A stretch of DNA of 64,000 nt from Synechococcaceae cyanobacterium (GCA_947378425.1 CANCJV010000015.1:1-64000), one strand, 5' to 3'; counted from the stretch's first letter, positions 33,216 through 42,618 are shown. The notes: a model not told the origin generated them from the sequence alone. Numbers and translations: made by a program.

Positions 33216-33983
33216 TCACATCCCCAAGGCAGGGAATAGGATCGCCAAAATACGTCTCACTACTAAGCCCGTTGTGTCTCCGATTATATGGCTTGGAGTG
33301 ATATCGTGTGGAGTCACGAGTTGATATATCTGCGAGAGCTTGGCATTGGCGTCTGCGCATGATGATAGTGTCATAGCATGCATGTCAAGAACTGGATAGA
33401 TTTGGCTTGGATGCGTAAATTCTGTTTCATTGCCAGCTATCTTTAGCGAAATCGATTCATGCAGCTTTTGACCGGGCAAGACAGTCGTTGAATTCATGCA
33501 CTTGTGATGTTCCGTTAGATGTTGGTAGAGTCCCTGGGATATTTGACCAGCAAGTCTTGTATAGTCTTTGTAGCATTCGATGGTGTCGGCAAGATTGCTG
33601 CAAGCTCTTGCCTTATCCAAAAAGAGGTCGCGCAGGCATATGATTGTTGCTGGCGCAGTCATAAGCTCAGTATCCTCTGTGTAAAGAAAACTGAATATGA
33701 ACACCTCGGATGCTTGCGTGGCTGCTTTTTTTAAGCGCAATAGACGATCCAAGTCGGTCTGCCTTGCGACTTGCTTGAGATAGATAGCGGACTCCGCGAT
33801 TTTATCAGCAGAGGCGTTAGTGGTCAGCTTGCTGATAAGCCCGAACAGGCTATCGCATGACTTATTATAGGCAAGCTGAGACGGAGAGGTTTCTCTCTCA
33901 AGCTGAATAAGCTCATTGAGCTTTCTGTCAATGGAAAGAGCCGAGAAGTATGTTGCAATATCAAAAGAATTGGGGGAGTTCAT
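33216..33983 (-). CDS. Orphan hypothetical protein
   Basis: The 255-residue protein is mostly helical and soluble, with segments LNELIQLERETSPSQLAYNK, AESAIYLKQVARQTDLDRLL and RDLFLDKARACSNLADTIEC. The final residues (VVRRILAILFPALGM) are hydrophobic. Six cysteines are present. No domain is recognised. Codon and base use are clearly more A+T-rich than in the virion genes next to it, which indicates recent acquisition. It lies about 400 bases downstream of the end of the virion operon on the same strand. Confidence 0.6.
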   Translation of the reverse strand: MNSPNSFDIATYFSALSIDRKLNELIQLERETSPSQLAYNKSCDSLFGLISKLTTNASADKIAESAIYLKQVARQTDLDRLLRLKKAATQASEVFIFSFLYTEDTELMTAPATIICLRDLFLDKARACSNLADTIECYKDYTRLAGQISQGLYQHLTEHHKCMNSTTVLPGQKLHESISLKIAGNETEFTHPSQIYPVLDMHAMTLSSCADANAKLSQIYQLVTPHDITPSHIIGDTTGLVVRRILAILFPALGM

Positions 33984-34384
33984 TCTGCGGTCGGTTCATC
34001 TAACTTCTGTGAATATAGCAAGATGCCTGCAGATGTCAACGCCGCACCTCGTCGGGCGAATCATCCATTGAAGACCTGCTCTATCCAGTAACCTCCATCA
34101 TGGCAATACCTGCCTATCAATAGCTGAGTCGGGGTGTCGGTCGTGACCACATACCATCCCAGGATCTGCTTTGCGGCAAGGGTCCGGTTGTACAAGCTGA
34201 CCGACGCCACTCGGCATGTGCTGGCGGCCTGGTCCTACAACCACCAGCCCCTGGGGCTTGCACCTCTGCGCTAAGGCCGATCGGCCATTCGTGATCACCT
34301 TCCCGGCCCATGGGACGCGGGCGTCAGCGGCGGCCAGGCAGTCCAGCTGAAAGGCCATGCACATGGTCATGGCCCGCCCTCTGG
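33984..34384. other. End of virion operon, weak reading frames only
   Basis: A minus-strand frame at 34098-34370 (90 codons, MTMCMAFQLDCLAAADARVP) is protein-like in part, but I cannot match it to a family. It may be a gene remnant. No terminator with a T-run is evident after the last virion gene. Confidence 0.35.
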
Positions 34385-35629
34385 TCAGACGCCCCTAGGC
34401 CAAAGTAATCCTGTGGTTGGCCTGGTCAGAGCATTGCTCCCATCACCCCCGCCACTGCCGCCACCACCAGAGCTGGAGAGCAGCGGCCCCTGCTGCGGGT
34501 GCTGGCGGGTGCCGGCGGCACTCATCGGCGGGAAGTGGCGGATGAAGTCCGCCGTGCCCGTCACCAGCTGCAGACCCACAGGCGGCAGGCCCCCAGGGGG
34601 CAAGCCGCTGATGAAGTGGAGCTCGTTGCATTCCCGCCAGTAGCTCAGGGCAAAGACCGACATCCAGGGGCTGGCCTGGCTGTGGCTGGTGCCGCTGGGC
34701 AGCCAGAGCCAGATGTCGTGGGCAAGGGAGCGCTGGCCCAGCTGCAGCATCACCCCATCGGGGCGGGTGACCTTGCCGAAATGGGTGCTGGCGCCGCGGA
34801 TGGTGGTGGAGCCGATGAACAGGGGTGCTGGCAGCTGAATCAGCGGCGGCGGGGAATCGAACAGGCCCTGGGCTTGGAGAGTGAAGTCGTAGTGGCTCAG
34901 GGCAATGCCGCTGCGCAGCTGGTGGCCATTGGCGTGGAGGCTGCTGCTGATCGCCGAGGGCAGGCCGCCAAAGCGGCTGCCCGAATAGCCGTGCAGCACC
35001 ACCTGCCCGTAGAACTGCTTGCTGGTGCGGGGGAAGACGGCGATCGAGTTCCACCCCGTGGTGCCAGGGCTCTTGTAGAGGGCGTGGCAGCAGTCGCGGT
35101 GCAGGTCATCGTTGCCGCCATGGGTCTTGAGGGCCCAGCAGAAGAACTCCTGTCCAGGGGTGGTGTCCTGGGCGATCAGCAGGATCGCGCCGATGGAGGC
35201 GGCTCCTGCGGCGGTGCTGTCGAGGTAGGCCAGGCCGGTGCCGTAGGCGCTGGAGTTGCTGTAGGCGCCGTAGCCGCCGTTGCTCGTGTTGTTGGTGAAG
35301 GTGCTCGCCAGCGCGCTTCCAAAGACCGCGCTGCTGCTGCTCTGGGTGTCGCCTTGCGGGACGATCCCGGTGGTTTCGGTGAGGAACCAGAGGTGCGCCG
35401 GTTCAACGGGGTCGCCCAGCTGCCAGGTGTAGCCCCAACGGTTGGCGGTCGCATCGGCATGGGAGCGCACCACTGAGAGGGGAGTGCTGGCGTTATTGGG
35501 GAGGGCATTCACCAGGGCGGCAAAGGCCCGGAAGGCGGCGTCGAGCTGCATGCCCACCCCGGCGGGGTCCTTGCCGGTCCATTTCCAGTTGCCCGGTGCG
35601 AAGGACTGGCAGAACACCTGATAGGTCAT
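34385..35629 (-). CDS. Virion-associated structural protein (distal tail/fibre gene)
   Basis: The 414-residue protein starts MTYQVFCQSFAPGNWKWTGK and is rich in Gly, Ser and aromatic residues, as in tail or adhesion proteins (STFTNNTSNGGYGAYSNSSA, then QFYGQVVLHGYSGSRFGGLP). The C-terminus is a Gly/Ser-rich linker. It is the last gene of the operon and overlaps the previous one by 4 bases (ATG 35629). The longer open frame to 35704 is antisense to nothing useful and lies within the neighbour. The assignment rests on context and composition, not on a recognised domain. Confidence 0.6.
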   Translation of the reverse strand: MTYQVFCQSFAPGNWKWTGKDPAGVGMQLDAAFRAFAALVNALPNNASTPLSVVRSHADATANRWGYTWQLGDPVEPAHLWFLTETTGIVPQGDTQSSSSAVFGSALASTFTNNTSNGGYGAYSNSSAYGTGLAYLDSTAAGAASIGAILLIAQDTTPGQEFFCWALKTHGGNDDLHRDCCHALYKSPGTTGWNSIAVFPRTSKQFYGQVVLHGYSGSRFGGLPSAISSSLHANGHQLRSGIALSHYDFTLQAQGLFDSPPPLIQLPAPLFIGSTTIRGASTHFGKVTRPDGVMLQLGQRSLAHDIWLWLPSGTSHSQASPWMSVFALSYWRECNELHFISGLPPGGLPPVGLQLVTGTADFIRHFPPMSAAGTRQHPQQGPLLSSSGGGGSGGGDGSNALTRPTTGLLWPRGV

Positions 35630-36549
35630 GGCGCCGCGCCTCCCTGTGGGGCGGCTGCGTCCTTGGTGCGCAGCAGGAGGCCATGACCGCCGATCGCCAA
35701 CCATTCGCTGCCATCGGGCGGCTTGAAGTAGCTCATCGCCCCGCTGCTGAGATTCAGCGCCGCGAAGTCCGTCGGCAGCAGCAGCGGCTCCCAGAACTGG
35801 GCCGGTTCATTGGCGCTCTCGTAGGCGCTCCAGTCGGTGGTGGCGAGCACCAGCTCGGCGGGCTGGCGGATCTGGATCGGGGTGGAGGAGTTCTCACGCA
35901 GCAGGGTGCGGGAGCCGGCGGGCTGGCCGGAGCGGGCGTTCCAGCTCACAGCCCGCAGCACGTCAAAGGTCGTGGAGGGCGGCGAGGCCGCCAGGATCCA
36001 ATTGCCCGACACCTGGTCGCGGGCGATCAGAAGCGGCACCGCCTGGCGATTCGAGAAGCGGTGCTGGCTGTAGGCAAAGACGAAATATTCGGCGCCAGGC
36101 TCCAGCGACCAACCCAGCTGTGCTGTCAGCGGCAGCGGCGTGGTGCTCCAGGTGCCGCTGCTGGTGCCGACATCAGCAGCGGGGTAGATCCAGCCCTGTT
36201 GGTTATCAGCGCCGACGAATGGCTCGCTGTTGCCTATACCTGGTCGGATCTCGACGGTGTTGCCGGTGAGGAACACCTCGAGGAGCAGCACCGCCGGTGA
36301 GCCGCCGGGGGTGAGCTGCGACAGGGTCGCCTCCAGGCGCCAGCCGCAGGGATCGCTGGCGGTCGCATTGGGGTTGGGGGCGGTGGCGATGCGCAGCTGG
36401 TGCTGGTTCACCTGGGTGTTGGCGGCGTTGATCCAGGTCTGCAGGTAGCCGTTCACCTCAACGGCAACGGAGGGCCAGGTGACGTCGGTGCCGAGACGGC
36501 TGATGTCGAGCAGGGTGCGGCTCATCGGGCGTGTCTCATTGGGCGTCAT
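35626..36549 (-). CDS. Virion-associated structural protein
   Basis: The 307-residue protein (MSRTLLDISRLGTDVTWPSV from the second ATG at 36525) has the beta-rich, Trp/Tyr/Ser-rich composition of baseplate or fibre proteins (LTAQLGWSLEPGAEYFVFAY, then WNARSGQPAGSRTLLRENSS). The start is either ATG 36549, which immediately follows the upstream stop, or ATG 36525. It overlaps the last gene by 4 bases. No domain is recognised; its role is inferred from its place between other tail-region genes. Confidence 0.6.
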   Translation of the reverse strand: MTPNETRPMSRTLLDISRLGTDVTWPSVAVEVNGYLQTWINAANTQVNQHQLRIATAPNPNATASDPCGWRLEATLSQLTPGGSPAVLLLEVFLTGNTVEIRPGIGNSEPFVGADNQQGWIYPAADVGTSSGTWSTTPLPLTAQLGWSLEPGAEYFVFAYSQHRFSNRQAVPLLIARDQVSGNWILAASPPSTTFDVLRAVSWNARSGQPAGSRTLLRENSSTPIQIRQPAELVLATTDWSAYESANEPAQFWEPLLLPTDFAALNLSSGAMSYFKPPDGSEWLAIGGHGLLLRTKDAAAPQGGAAP

Positions 36550-36978
36550 TCATGGCGCCAGCACCACGGCGGTAACGGTGACGGCAATGGCGGCCTGAGC
36601 GGTGCCGGTGTTCCGCACCAACACCCGCAGCAGAGGGGGGCTGGTGGGAGCCGTGGCCCCGTCGCTGCAGAAGTAGGTTCCGCCGGGCGGCGCTGTGATG
36701 GTCAGAGCAGCGGCGGTGGTGGCCAGATCGAGCAGCACCCCGCTCCCCGGGGCTGGGTCCTGGGTGATGGGGCGGCTGCCATCGCCCTCGCGGGCGGCCA
36801 CCGAGCTGTAGAAGCTCAGCCAGCCCGGGGCATCGGTGCTGATCGCTAGGAAATGGCCCAGCCGCCCCAGACCCGCCAGATCCAGCAAGGCACTGGCCCC
36901 CGGCAACAGCGGCGTGGTGGTGGCACTCACGCTGACTGATTGACCGGGGACCTGGGTGCGCGGCAGCCAGCTGGCCAT
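36550..36978 (-). CDS. Small virion-associated protein
   Basis: The 142-residue protein is beta-rich and Ala/Thr-rich (ISTDAPGWLSFYSSVAAREG, then LVRNTGTAQAAIAVTVTAVV). This composition suits a small decoration or receptor-binding domain. Its stop is directly adjacent to the next start at 36549. No family is recognised. Confidence 0.6.
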   Translation of the reverse strand: MASWLPRTQVPGQSVSVSATTTPLLPGASALLDLAGLGRLGHFLAISTDAPGWLSFYSSVAAREGDGSRPITQDPAPGSGVLLDLATTAAALTITAPPGGTYFCSDGATAPTSPPLLRVLVRNTGTAQAAIAVTVTAVVLAP

Positions 36979-37020
36979 CAGCCCATCTCCATTCCGATCA
37001 GCATCTCCCGGATTCCACCG

Positions 37021-38265
37021 TCAAGGCAGCACCTGAATACGGCGGATCGCCCGCACCTGGGTGGCCGTCGCCAGCGTCTTGCTTTCGGCGAACTGGCTGC
37101 CCATGTACGTGGTGCGCTGATAGGCGGTGCCACTGGCCGCCTGGGTGGAGGTCCAGTGGAAGAAGGGATCGTCGCCGACGTTCTCGTCGAAATGCCGCAA
37201 CGTCTCCGCCCCGCTGGCACGGAAGGCCAGCACGCCCGTCAGGGCCGGGTTGCTATCGGTGTAGTTGCCGCCCTGGGGCACCGCATAGGGGTTGGCGCCG
37301 TAGGTGGCGCCTGCATAGGTGCCGTTGGCTGTCGCCTCCGGCTTGAAGGCCCGATACAGAACATCCCATTCCTGGGATGCCGGCAGATACCAGTCGTCGT
37401 AGCCGCCGATGTTGAGCGAACGGCAGAGCTGCGCCGCCGGATGGCTGGCGTTGTTCATCGCCTCGCTGTTCGCCCAACCGTCGTAGACGCTGGTCGTACC
37501 GGCGCTGGTGGTGTTGGCGCTCTTCCAGGCCACGTTGAGCAGCGAGCCTGCCGTCTTGGGCGAAATGATCAGCGCATGGGTGGCCACGCCGTTGGCGGTG
37601 TGGCTGATCAGGCCGGCATAGAAGCCGCCCTGGAACGAACTACCGATGGCCGGAAGGTCCGCCACCCGGATCGGGCCGAGCACGTAGACAGTTCCCGTCG
37701 TCAGATCGAGGTAGAGGTCACCATCCACAGCGCCGGGAATCGTCGCCGGTGGGGCACCACTGCCGGTGAACCAGCCCGTGCCGCGGGGGCCGATCAGCCC
37801 ATCGGCACCGGCCGATCCCTGGATGCCCTGGGGGCCCTGCGGGCCAGCCGGACCTTGCGGCCCTGATGCGCCGGCCGGGCCGGCCACACCAGCTGGACCC
37901 TGGGGTCCCTGGATCGAACCGCCATTCACCCAGCTGTTGGTGCCGCTGTCCCACACCCGCAGGGAGTCGTCAGCCTGCACCAGGTAGGCATCACCCTGCG
38001 CGGCGCCCGTCGGCAGGGCCGCCAACGTGGCCACCTGCCCCTTGAAGTTGATGCCGATCCCCGCCGGACCCTGGATGCCCTGCGGACCGGTCGGACCCGC
38101 CGTACCGGTTGGGCCGCTCGGACCGGCCGGACCCTGTAAGCCCGATGGCCCCTGCGGTCCCTGAGGTCCTGCCGGACCCTGGGGGCCCTGAACGCCGGGA
38201 GAGCCCTGGGGTCCGCTGGGCCCCTCCGGACCGCGGATCGTACCGGAGGTTTTCCAGGAACCCAT
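37021..38265 (-). CDS. Tail-fibre protein: collagen-like repeat plus DUF1566-like tip
   Basis: The 414-residue protein has Gly-X-Y collagen-like repeats at about residues 12-75 and again at 120-160 (for example [20 protein letters not shown]). These would form a trimeric stalk. From about 200 to the end it matches the DUF1566/Lcl C-terminal fold: the [20 protein letters not shown] block followed by FHWTSTQ and VRAIRRI. Such combinations occur in phage fibres and bacterial adhesins. Between the two repeats lies the segment [20 protein letters not shown] that is common in phage collagen-like fibres. It is a candidate for host recognition. Confidence 0.75.
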   Translation of the reverse strand: MGSWKTSGTIRGPEGPSGPQGSPGVQGPQGPAGPQGPQGPSGLQGPAGPSGPTGTAGPTGPQGIQGPAGIGINFKGQVATLAALPTGAAQGDAYLVQADDSLRVWDSGTNSWVNGGSIQGPQGPAGVAGPAGASGPQGPAGPQGPQGIQGSAGADGLIGPRGTGWFTGSGAPPATIPGAVDGDLYLDLTTGTVYVLGPIRVADLPAIGSSFQGGFYAGLISHTANGVATHALIISPKTAGSLLNVAWKSANTTSAGTTSVYDGWANSEAMNNASHPAAQLCRSLNIGGYDDWYLPASQEWDVLYRAFKPEATANGTYAGATYGANPYAVPQGGNYTDSNPALTGVLAFRASGAETLRHFDENVGDDPFFHWTSTQAASGTAYQRTTYMGSQFAESKTLATATQVRAIRRIQVLP

Positions 38266-38342
38266 GGCAAAAGCAGTGCAGGCCTGGCTTTACAGCCGGG
38301 CGGATCACGCTCTATTGCCATGTACGTGCCCCCGTTAGGGGG

Positions 38343-39782
38343 TCAGATCACGAGCTGCCGCAGGTTCACCGCCGAGCTGTTGAGCAGCATATGGATGTAA
38401 ACGATCTCGGTGTTGCCATCTCTGTAGGTCACATCAAAGGCCGTATCACCTACTACGGCAGTGCCCTGGGGATAGAGCATGGTGGTCCAGCCATCCATGG
38501 CGGATTGGGCGAAGTCGTAGCGAAACCAGCGGCTGCTGTTGTCCTTCTGCAGATAGAGATAATCGCCGTTGTAGGCGAGCTTGGTTCCTGCCCCAAAGGT
38601 TTCCGTTGCCGGGGCGTACGCGAGAGCGTTCTCCCAGGTGTTGGCGGCGATGTCATACCGATCCAGCAGGGCACCGGCGCCACCACGGAAGGAGTAGAGA
38701 TAACGGCCATTGCGGATGGTGTTTTCGTTGGTCCAGTCACTGGCACTCACCGAGTGGATCCAGTGGCCGGAGAGGCCTGCCCCCGGCGCCGCACCGCGGG
38801 CGGTGGTGGGCGAAAGGGTGGACCAGCTGTTGGCGCTGATGCTGTAGCGATACAGCGTGATGGCGTTGTTGCCGATGAAATAGAGAACATCGTCGTTGCC
38901 CTCGAGGCTGTACTGCGTGGTGGCATCGGGAGCAGTACTCCAGGCGCTGCTCAGCGTGAGGGTGGTGGTGGTGTTACTCGCTACGGTGCGGATCTGACCA
39001 GCACCCGTGCCGGAGGTGAGGCGGAGCTGGCTGTTGGTCCACTGATTGCTGGCCCAGTTCTTGGCGGCGTTGGTGAGGGTGGTGGCGCCCCCTGCGGTGG
39101 CTGTGCCTGTGGCGAATACCTTGAAGCCGTTATCGATCCAGGCGGGGGTGGCGATCAGGCGGCCATCGGTGCCGATCGTGGCTGGCAGGCCGGTGTGGGC
39201 GAGGGTGATCCAGCTGTTGGTGGCGAAGTCGTACCGCTTGAACGAACCACTGGCGAGCGTGCCGGCCCCCAGCACGTAGAAGCTGGGGGTGAGCAGGCGG
39301 TACTGCGTGGTGGCATCAAAGGCCGTCGCTTCCGCCTCCGTGAACTGGAGCACGGCATTGGCGCCAAGGGTGTTGGCGGCGATCGTCTTGAGCCGGCCGG
39401 CATTGGTGCCACCGACGATCAGGACGCAGTAGCCGCGCAGATCACGCTGCAGGTTCTGATTCGTGGTGAGGCTGGTGGTGGTGCCAGCAGTGGCGGTGAG
39501 GCTGGAGGCGGCGGCGGTGGCCCCGGTGGAAAAGGAAGCGGCCGTGCCGCAGGCACCAGCACCAAAGGTGCCCGCCAATGCAGGGGAAGGAACCTGCACC
39601 CAGCCATCTTCCGCTGGGTTGTAGAGGTAGGCGGCGGTGTTGGATTGCACCAGCAGTTGCTGCTGCCGGTAGTGGCGACTGGAAACAATGAAGTGGCCGG
39701 TGGCGGTTGCGACGGGTGCGGGGGTACAGAACTCCCAGCGCTTGAGATCAAGGATCTTGCGATTGCCGTTGCTGGTTGGCAT
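38343..39782 (-). CDS. Tail-fibre or tail-tip protein with repeated beta units
   Basis: The 479-residue protein contains repeated blocks of two kinds. One is kelch-like (RYDFATNSWITL, RYSISANSWSTL, RYDIAANTWEN). The other ends TQYRLL or TQYSLE after G-A-G-Q-I-R-T-V-A-S-N-like strings (GRLKTIAANTL, GAGQIRTVASNT). This is typical of large phage tail-tip proteins built on beta-propeller or beta-helix units. It overlaps neither neighbour and lies 1 base from the upstream gene. It is likely part of the tail fibre complex with the collagen-like proteins. Confidence 0.65.
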   Translation of the reverse strand: MPTSNGNRKILDLKRWEFCTPAPVATATGHFIVSSRHYRQQQLLVQSNTAAYLYNPAEDGWVQVPSPALAGTFGAGACGTAASFSTGATAAASSLTATAGTTTSLTTNQNLQRDLRGYCVLIVGGTNAGRLKTIAANTLGANAVLQFTEAEATAFDATTQYRLLTPSFYVLGAGTLASGSFKRYDFATNSWITLAHTGLPATIGTDGRLIATPAWIDNGFKVFATGTATAGGATTLTNAAKNWASNQWTNSQLRLTSGTGAGQIRTVASNTTTTLTLSSAWSTAPDATTQYSLEGNDDVLYFIGNNAITLYRYSISANSWSTLSPTTARGAAPGAGLSGHWIHSVSASDWTNENTIRNGRYLYSFRGGAGALLDRYDIAANTWENALAYAPATETFGAGTKLAYNGDYLYLQKDNSSRWFRYDFAQSAMDGWTTMLYPQGTAVVGDTAFDVTYRDGNTEIVYIHMLLNSSAVNLRQLVI

Positions 39783-39783
39783 C

Positions 39784-40116
39784 TCAGCTCACCGTGATGT
39801 TGCGCCGGAGCCCATCAGCCGAAAGGTGCATCAGGGCGGGGATCTGATCGTTGGCGCTATAGCCGCCCACCTGGCTTTGGTTGGTGAGGTTGCTGAGAGT
39901 GGAGCAGGTGGTGACGGTGGTCACGGTGCCGAGGTTCCAGGTGCCGGATTGGCTGGCCGGCACAACCGCTGGAGAGGATTCCAGCGTCACCCGCATGCGA
40001 CCGGACGTATCGGGCGTCAACAGCCCCACCGTTCGGGTGAGAGCAGCAACAGCCAGGCGCAGCGCCTGCAGCGTCGAGTCCAGGGCCAACTCGTCAAAAG
40101 CATTGCGCAGGGCCAT
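39784..40116 (-). CDS. Small virion-associated protein
   Basis: The 110-residue protein (MALRNAFDELALDSTLQALR) has a helical start and a beta-rich rest (GTWNLGTVTTVTTCSTLSNL) ending GLRRNITVS, typical of small phage connector or fibre-attachment proteins. ATG 40116 shares a base with the stop of the preceding gene, showing tight coupling. Confidence 0.6.
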   Translation of the reverse strand: MALRNAFDELALDSTLQALRLAVAALTRTVGLLTPDTSGRMRVTLESSPAVVPASQSGTWNLGTVTTVTTCSTLSNLTNQSQVGGYSANDQIPALMHLSADGLRRNITVS

Positions 40117-40445
40117 CAGCTCACCCCGTCCTCGATGTAGAGGGTGAGAGCCCCGCCGCTGGTGTCCCACCACTGGTAGCGCTGGGCGCCCGCGAGTTGC
40201 TCGGTGGTCGGTGGGTTCGCCTGAATGAACAGGGGGTCAGCGACGGTGGGAGGCGTGGCCCATTCGCTGTCGTAGTCGTTGCTGCTGCGCTTGCGCAGGG
40301 TCTGACCGGCACTGCCCCCGGCTGGCACGCCTGCACCCTGGGATCCCGGCGGGCCAACCTGGCCTGGGGGGCCAATCTGGCCTTGGGGGCCGAGCTGGCC
40401 CGGTGGTCCCAGCAGGGAGGCCAGTTGCGTCCAGAACAGGGCCAC
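40116..40445 (-). CDS. Short collagen-like protein
   Basis: The 109-residue protein carries a collagen-like run from about residue 13 (GPPGQLGPQGQIGPPGQVGP) and then the motif DSEWATPPTVADPLFIQ-like typical of phage fibre linkers. The C-terminus has RYQWWDTSGGALTLYIEDG, which resembles the small structural domain found at the ends of phage fibres. It is likely a short fibre or a linker. Confidence 0.65.
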   Translation of the reverse strand: MALFWTQLASLLGPPGQLGPQGQIGPPGQVGPPGSQGAGVPAGGSAGQTLRKRSSNDYDSEWATPPTVADPLFIQANPPTTEQLAGAQRYQWWDTSGGALTLYIEDGVS

Positions 40446-40466
40446 GGCGGCGAGGAGAAGCGGCGA

Positions 40467-41246
40467 TCACTGACTCTTGCCAGGGCCAGCTCCCAGGCCA
40501 TCGCCATCGGTGCCATTGGCCAGCAACTCACCGAGGCGGCGGGCGAGCAGGAGCAGCTCCTCCTGGCGCTGGTGCTGGTGGTCCGCTCGGACTCTCTCGC
40601 GCCGCTCGCTCGCTGCTGGCTGCAGCTCAGCTCGCTCGTCGTAGAGGCTCAGCAGCAGGGCGCGATGGCCGGGGCTGGTGTCGCAGCCCACCGGACACAG
40701 CAGTGCAGCGCTCGCCCTGGCACCAGCGGATGCACCGGGGTCGGGATTGAGGGGCAGGGCCTCCGGCTGCTCGCTGGCGCAGAGGCCAAGAGCGAGATGG
40801 CCCAGGGCCCTGGCCATCTCCACCCCAAGCAACAGCTCCTGCTCGGCAGAGAGCCCCAGCTGGCTGACGCGACCGGCAGCCGCCAACACGGTTGCGCTGC
40901 TGCCCCCGTCCCACTGCAGCAGTGCCAGGGTGTGGAGGCCATCGCCACCGGTTTCGATTGCGCTGCGCAGCAGGGAGTGCACCTGGCTCTGGTGCGCTGA
41001 TACCTGCTCTTGCAGGGTCTGGAAGTGGGTGGTGCTCATCCGCTTGGCCAGATCCGGCTGCAGGGTGATCAGCAACCAGGCGGTGTAAAGCACCAGCCCC
41101 AGCAGCACGATGCGCGACAGGCGGTAGAGCAACTGCCAGGGATTGCGGGCATCAAGCACGTCGCCGACGGCCTTTTGGAGGGCATCGCTGGTGGCACGGG
41201 TGAACACCTCCACCCGCTCCGCCAGCCCTTTGTTGAGATCAGGCAT
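40467..41246 (-). CDS. Single-pass membrane protein in the fibre operon
   Basis: The 259-residue protein starts with an amphipathic helix (ERVEVFTRATSDALQKAVGD) and has one membrane segment (IVLLGLVLYTAWLLITLQ). A helical soluble part follows, with ALLQWDGGSSATVLAAAGRV and SLYDERAELQPAASERRERV. A membrane protein is unusual among fibre genes. Its plan (helix, membrane segment, helical rest) recalls the HpsJ-like protein at 45857-46717, though I see no clear sequence match. The start is ATG 41246. Confidence 0.55.
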   Translation of the reverse strand: MPDLNKGLAERVEVFTRATSDALQKAVGDVLDARNPWQLLYRLSRIVLLGLVLYTAWLLITLQPDLAKRMSTTHFQTLQEQVSAHQSQVHSLLRSAIETGGDGLHTLALLQWDGGSSATVLAAAGRVSQLGLSAEQELLLGVEMARALGHLALGLCASEQPEALPLNPDPGASAGARASAALLCPVGCDTSPGHRALLLSLYDERAELQPAASERRERVRADHQHQRQEELLLLARRLGELLANGTDGDGLGAGPGKSQ

Positions 41247-41251
41247 GGCGA

Positions 41252-42043
41252 TCAAGCACTGAGTTCGTAGACCTGGCCGGTGAGCCGATCCAGGTAGAAG
41301 TCGCCCACCGCCGGTGGTGGCTGCAACGGGGCCGCCGCGCCGCTCGGTGGGGCGCCATTGCCCGAATACCAGCGGGTGGCGCGGCTGCCGACACCTGATT
41401 CCTGCACCACCGCCAAGGCTGGTTCGCCGCTGCTGGGATCCGGCAGGAAGCCCAGGCCGCCATTGGGATGAAGCCGCAGGCGCCAGACCACCGCCTGGCG
41501 ACCGTCGTAGGGCTCACCGGTGATGCCGCCGCTGGGGATCAGCGGCTGGATGGTGCTGCTGCTGCTGGCACCGCCGCCATCGCGGTGGCCGATGAGCTGT
41601 TGGGGCGGCACGGGGCAGCCGACCAAAGCGACGGGCAGGGTGGCAATCAAGAGGCCCAACTGCACCTGGACCGTGACATCAGCCCGCTGGGCGTAGACGT
41701 GCCGCAGCCGCGGAGCGGTGCGGGAGGTGGCGGGCCAGGGCACCTCGTCGCTACTGCCATCCCCCCAGATCACAGAGATCGGGGCGGTGATGCTCTGGCG
41801 GGGGTTGATCAGCAGCTCGATGGCAGCTGAGGCGATTGGTTCATTCCAACGGCGATCGGCCGGCAGCCAGAACAGCTCCAGGTCGTTCGCCGGGACTGGG
41901 CCTTTGCGGTAACCAAGTTCTTCCCAGCGGCCGAATTCCATCGGCAGCACCCACTGCTCGCTGCCGGGGCAACCGAGTGGCGGGAGCAGCCGCACCCGTG
42001 CCCCGCCCACCGTTGATGGTTGCTCGGGCAGGGGGTAGGGCAT
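41252..42043 (-). CDS. Virion-associated protein with fibre-type tail
   Basis: The 263-residue protein (MPYPLPEQPSTVGGARVRLL) has a beta-rich body with a PKD-like block (ISVIWGDGSSDEVPWPATSR, then APRLRHVYAQRADVTVQVQL). The C-terminus NGAPPSGAAAP followed by GDFYLDRLTGQVYELSA is the phrase found after collagen-like regions in phage fibres. A TTG at 42049 would add two residues. Its stop lies 5 bases before the membrane-protein start. Confidence 0.6.
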   Translation of the reverse strand: MPYPLPEQPSTVGGARVRLLPPLGCPGSEQWVLPMEFGRWEELGYRKGPVPANDLELFWLPADRRWNEPIASAAIELLINPRQSITAPISVIWGDGSSDEVPWPATSRTAPRLRHVYAQRADVTVQVQLGLLIATLPVALVGCPVPPQQLIGHRDGGGASSSSTIQPLIPSGGITGEPYDGRQAVVWRLRLHPNGGLGFLPDPSSGEPALAVVQESGVGSRATRWYSGNGAPPSGAAAPLQPPPAVGDFYLDRLTGQVYELSA

Positions 42044-42061
42044 GGCCAACGAGCAGGGGGA

Positions 42062-42616
42062 TCAGATCAACGGGTCGTCAAAGAGGTCATCGGGCAGGGC
42101 GCTGAGCGACACGTCTGGATCGGTGATTGCTTCCGCGGCGGCTGGGACAGCACCTGACTCGGCGGCTGGCCCTGTTGCGACGTCACTGGCTGCTGAGCTC
42201 GCTGCCAGTTCGGTGCTGGATTGGGCGTCCGTCGATTCGTCGGCTGCCGGCGGCTCGGAGTCGGCATTGCCCTCCTCGTCTGCAATACCGACCACAGCTG
42301 GTGCTGTTTCAACGGCGGCGGTGGGTGGCTCCTCCTCCTTGCGGCGGCGCCCGCGCTTCCCGCGACCGGTGGAGGGCTCGGGCTCGGGCTCGATGGCAGT
42401 GGCTTGCGAGGTCAGCTCAAGGACGGCTGCCGGTGCCGTTACGGCCTGAGGCAGGGGCAAGTCGTCTGGGACGGCCGGAGCGTTTCCTGATCCAGCGACC
42501 CGCCAGCCCAGCGCCAGCCAGCCCGGCAGGTGAACAGGCCAGACGTAGTGCTCCTCATGGCCCTGGTGGATGCGCAGCATCCCCGCAGGGATCGGCCCCG
42601 GGTGTGACTGGGTCAT
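42062..42616 (-). CDS. Ala/Glu-rich low-complexity head-region protein
   Basis: The 184-residue protein begins with a short ordered part (GMLRIHQGHEEHYVWPVHLP, then GWLALGWRV) and continues into a disordered, acidic and Ala/Pro-rich region with a basic patch (GRGKRGRRRKEEE). Such proteins are common next to capsid genes, for example as head-tail joining or decoration helpers. It is 2 bases from the preceding gene. The assignment is from context. Confidence 0.55.
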   Translation of the reverse strand: MTQSHPGPIPAGMLRIHQGHEEHYVWPVHLPGWLALGWRVAGSGNAPAVPDDLPLPQAVTAPAAVLELTSQATAIEPEPEPSTGRGKRGRRRKEEEPPTAAVETAPAVVGIADEEGNADSEPPAADESTDAQSSTELAASSAASDVATGPAAESGAVPAAAEAITDPDVSLSALPDDLFDDPLI

Positions 42617-42618
42617 GG

